Of a stretch of 64,000 nucleotides of DNA, positions 62,687-64,000 are shown piece after piece. Position 1 is the stretch's first letter, and every line of letters begins with the position of its first letter. Source of the DNA: Polyangium jinanense (GTDB lineage Bacteria; Myxococcota; Polyangia; Polyangiales; Polyangiaceae); NCBI RefSeq assembly GCF_028435365.1, contig NZ_JAGTJJ010000024.1:1-64000 (forward strand). Reading direction: 5' to 3'. The notes under the pieces are model-generated. The model was not told the DNA's origin. It searched no databases and saw nothing but the letters and a program-made list of their open reading frames with translations. A program made the position numbers and the translations under genes.

Positions 62687-64000
62687 GTGGACCCCCTCTA
62701 CATCGTCATCGGTCTCGTGGTCGTGGCGCTGGCCGTTTACTTCCTGTTCATCAGGAAGCCGGAAGCGCCCAAGAAGCTCGAGACGCCGCCGGAGGCGAAG
62801 AAGCTCCCGGCGACAAAGGCGCCCGAGCGTGAAGAGCCGGCCAAGACCGCGGGGAAACCCGCGAAGGAGGAGCCGAAGCAGGCTGCTCCGGCAAAGGTCA
62901 AGCCGGCCGAAGAGGCCAAGGAGGCCAAGAAGAAGGAGGAGAAGAAGGCTGCCGAGCCTGCGCCGGCCGTCGTCGAGAAGCAGCCCGAGCCCGCGCCCGT
63001 TGCGAAGGAGCCCGAGGCCAAGCAGCCCGAGCCCGCGCCCGTGCAAGCTCCGACGCCCGTCGCCGAGCCAGCGCCGAAGCCCGCAGAGGCGCCTGCGATC
63101 AAGCCCGTGTCGATCGCGGCGCGCGAGCTGCCTGCACCGTCGGCTCCGCGCAAGAAGGATGTCGAAGGTCTGCGTCGCGGGCTCACGAAGGCGCGCGAGA
63201 GCGAGGGCTTCTTCGGTCGCCTGAAGGCGCTCTTCGTCGGCCGCAGCGAGGTCGATCCTGGGCTCGTCGATCAGATCGAGGAGGTGCTTCTCACCTCCGA
63301 CGTCGGCGTGAAGACGACCGAAGCGCTGCTCGAAGAGATCCGCGCGGGCATCAAGGAGAAGAAGCTCGTCAAGGACGAGCACGTCTGGGATGCCTTGCGT
63401 CGTCGCGCGCGTGAGCTCCTCGGTGGGAGCGGCGGCGGCATCAAGTTCCCCGCGCGTCCCACGGTGGTGATGTTCGTTGGCGTCAACGGCGCGGGCAAGA
63501 CGACGACGATCGGCAAGCTCGCGACCAAGCTCAAGGCGGAAGGCAGGACCGTCGTGCTCGCTGCGGGCGACACGTTCCGCGCGGCGGCGGTGCAGCAGCT
63601 CGTCGTGTGGGGCAAGCGCGTCGGCTGCGAGGTCGTGAGCGGCAAGGATGGAGCGAACCCGGGCGCGGTCATCTACGACGCGATCCAGAAGGCGGCGGAG
63701 ATCGGCGCCGACGTCGTGCTCGCTGACACGGCGGGTCGCTTGCATACGAAGACGAACCTGATGGACGAGCTCACGAAGGTCGCGCGCACGATCGACAAGG
63801 CGCTGCCGGGAGCTCCGCACGAGACGCTCCTCGTGCTCGATGCGACGAACGGTCAGAACGCGCTGCAACAGGCGGCGATGTTCAAGGAGGCGCTGCCGCT
63901 CTCGGGCATCGTGCTGACGAAGCTCGACGGCACGGCGAAGGGCGGTGTCGTGCTCGGCATCTGCGCGGAGCATGCGCTGCCGGTGCGCTACATCGGCATC
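62687..64000 (+). CDS. ftsY: Signal recognition particle receptor FtsY (5' part, runs off the window)
   Basis: 438 residues are visible. The N-terminal membrane span (about 4-22) is followed by a long Lys/Glu/Pro/Ala linker (to about 160). The NG domain starts at about 165 (GLRRGLTKARESEGFFGRLK). The GTPase motifs are GVNGAGKT (265-272), GDTFRAAAVQQL, LADTAGRLHTK and TKLDGTAKGG. FtsY docks SRP-ribosome complexes at the inner membrane. The visible end (LPVRYIGI) is near the expected C-terminus, so perhaps about 25 residues are missing. The GTG at 62687 is chosen because GGAGAA is well spaced before it and it opens the membrane span. An N-terminal span is found in some, not all, FtsY proteins. 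Confidence 0.95.
   Translation, partial: MDPLYIVIGLVVVALAVYFLFIRKPEAPKKLETPPEAKKLPATKAPEREEPAKTAGKPAKEEPKQAAPAKVKPAEEAKEAKKKEEKKAAEPAPAVVEKQPEPAPVAKEPEAKQPEPAPVQAPTPVAEPAPKPAEAPAIKPVSIAARELPAPSAPRKKDVEGLRRGLTKARESEGFFGRLKALFVGRSEVDPGLVDQIEEVLLTSDVGVKTTEALLEEIRAGIKEKKLVKDEHVWDALRRRARELLGGSGGGIKFPARPTVVMFVGVNGAGKTTTIGKLATKLKAEGRTVVLAAGDTFRAAAVQQLVVWGKRVGCEVVSGKDGANPGAVIYDAIQKAAEIGADVVLADTAGRLHTKTNLMDELTKVARTIDKALPGAPHETLLVLDATNGQNALQQAAMFKEALPLSGIVLTKLDGTAKGGVVLGICAEHALPVRYIGI

Overview
The window is high-GC bacterial DNA (G or C at nearly every third codon position). It looks like a myxobacterium (Myxococcota, most likely the Polyangiales/Sorangium side). The clues are several Ser/Thr protein kinases, C-terminal tails of the MYXO-CTERM type, calcium-binding thrombospondin-3-like repeat proteins, very large TPR proteins, and relatives of the Myxococcus Glt gliding machinery. 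I saw no rRNA, tRNA, CRISPR array, insertion sequence or prophage. Assignments rest on motif reading only; no database search was possible.

Layout. 1-221 is a truncated structured repeat. 235-3610 is a tight minus-strand operon, fabH-nadC-birA-queE. 3812-12596 is mixed: a small membrane protein, a kinase with a Pro/Thr-rich exported tail, a similar kinase-less protein, an aldo/keto-reductase-like protein without its catalytic residues, an FKBP lipoprotein, a second kinase, a TerB-like protein, a Sel1 lipoprotein, a sugar nucleotidyltransferase and a small hydrophilic stress-type protein. 12671-16789 holds ileS, with a large insertion after its KMSKS-like motif, and a small upstream lipoprotein. 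17209-25093 encodes exported proteins: an OmpA/TSP3 porin-like protein, a 1281-residue TSP3/MopE-motif protein, a hypothetical protein and a matrixin-like metalloprotease. An RNase D-like gene and lpxB follow in overlapping order. 27492-29946 is an unknown two-gene unit. 30176-34114 encodes a kinase / degenerate cyclase / ATPase / TPR fusion. 34140-34433 is a complete copy of the repeat seen at position 1.

The centre of interest is the minus-strand block 34503-56999. In transcription order it holds a TPR-like exported protein, a 1281-residue TPR exported protein (GltD/AgmU-like), a TPR lipoprotein (GltE-like), a 90-residue exported protein (GltF position), an FHA-TM-AgmX/PglI-tail protein (GltG-like), a second TPR lipoprotein, and a 3758-residue TPR protein (GltI/AgmK-like). 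The last ends in a domain that looks like an M48 peptidase stripped of its zinc site. This is probably the trans-envelope part of a gliding or envelope-transport machine. Terminators and promoters split it into several units. The remaining stretch, 57535-64000, carries a Cys-rich lipoprotein, a YraN-family protein, a HAMP membrane protein, a HEAT-repeat protein, a membrane-anchored beta-sandwich protein and the 5' part of ftsY, which runs off the window.
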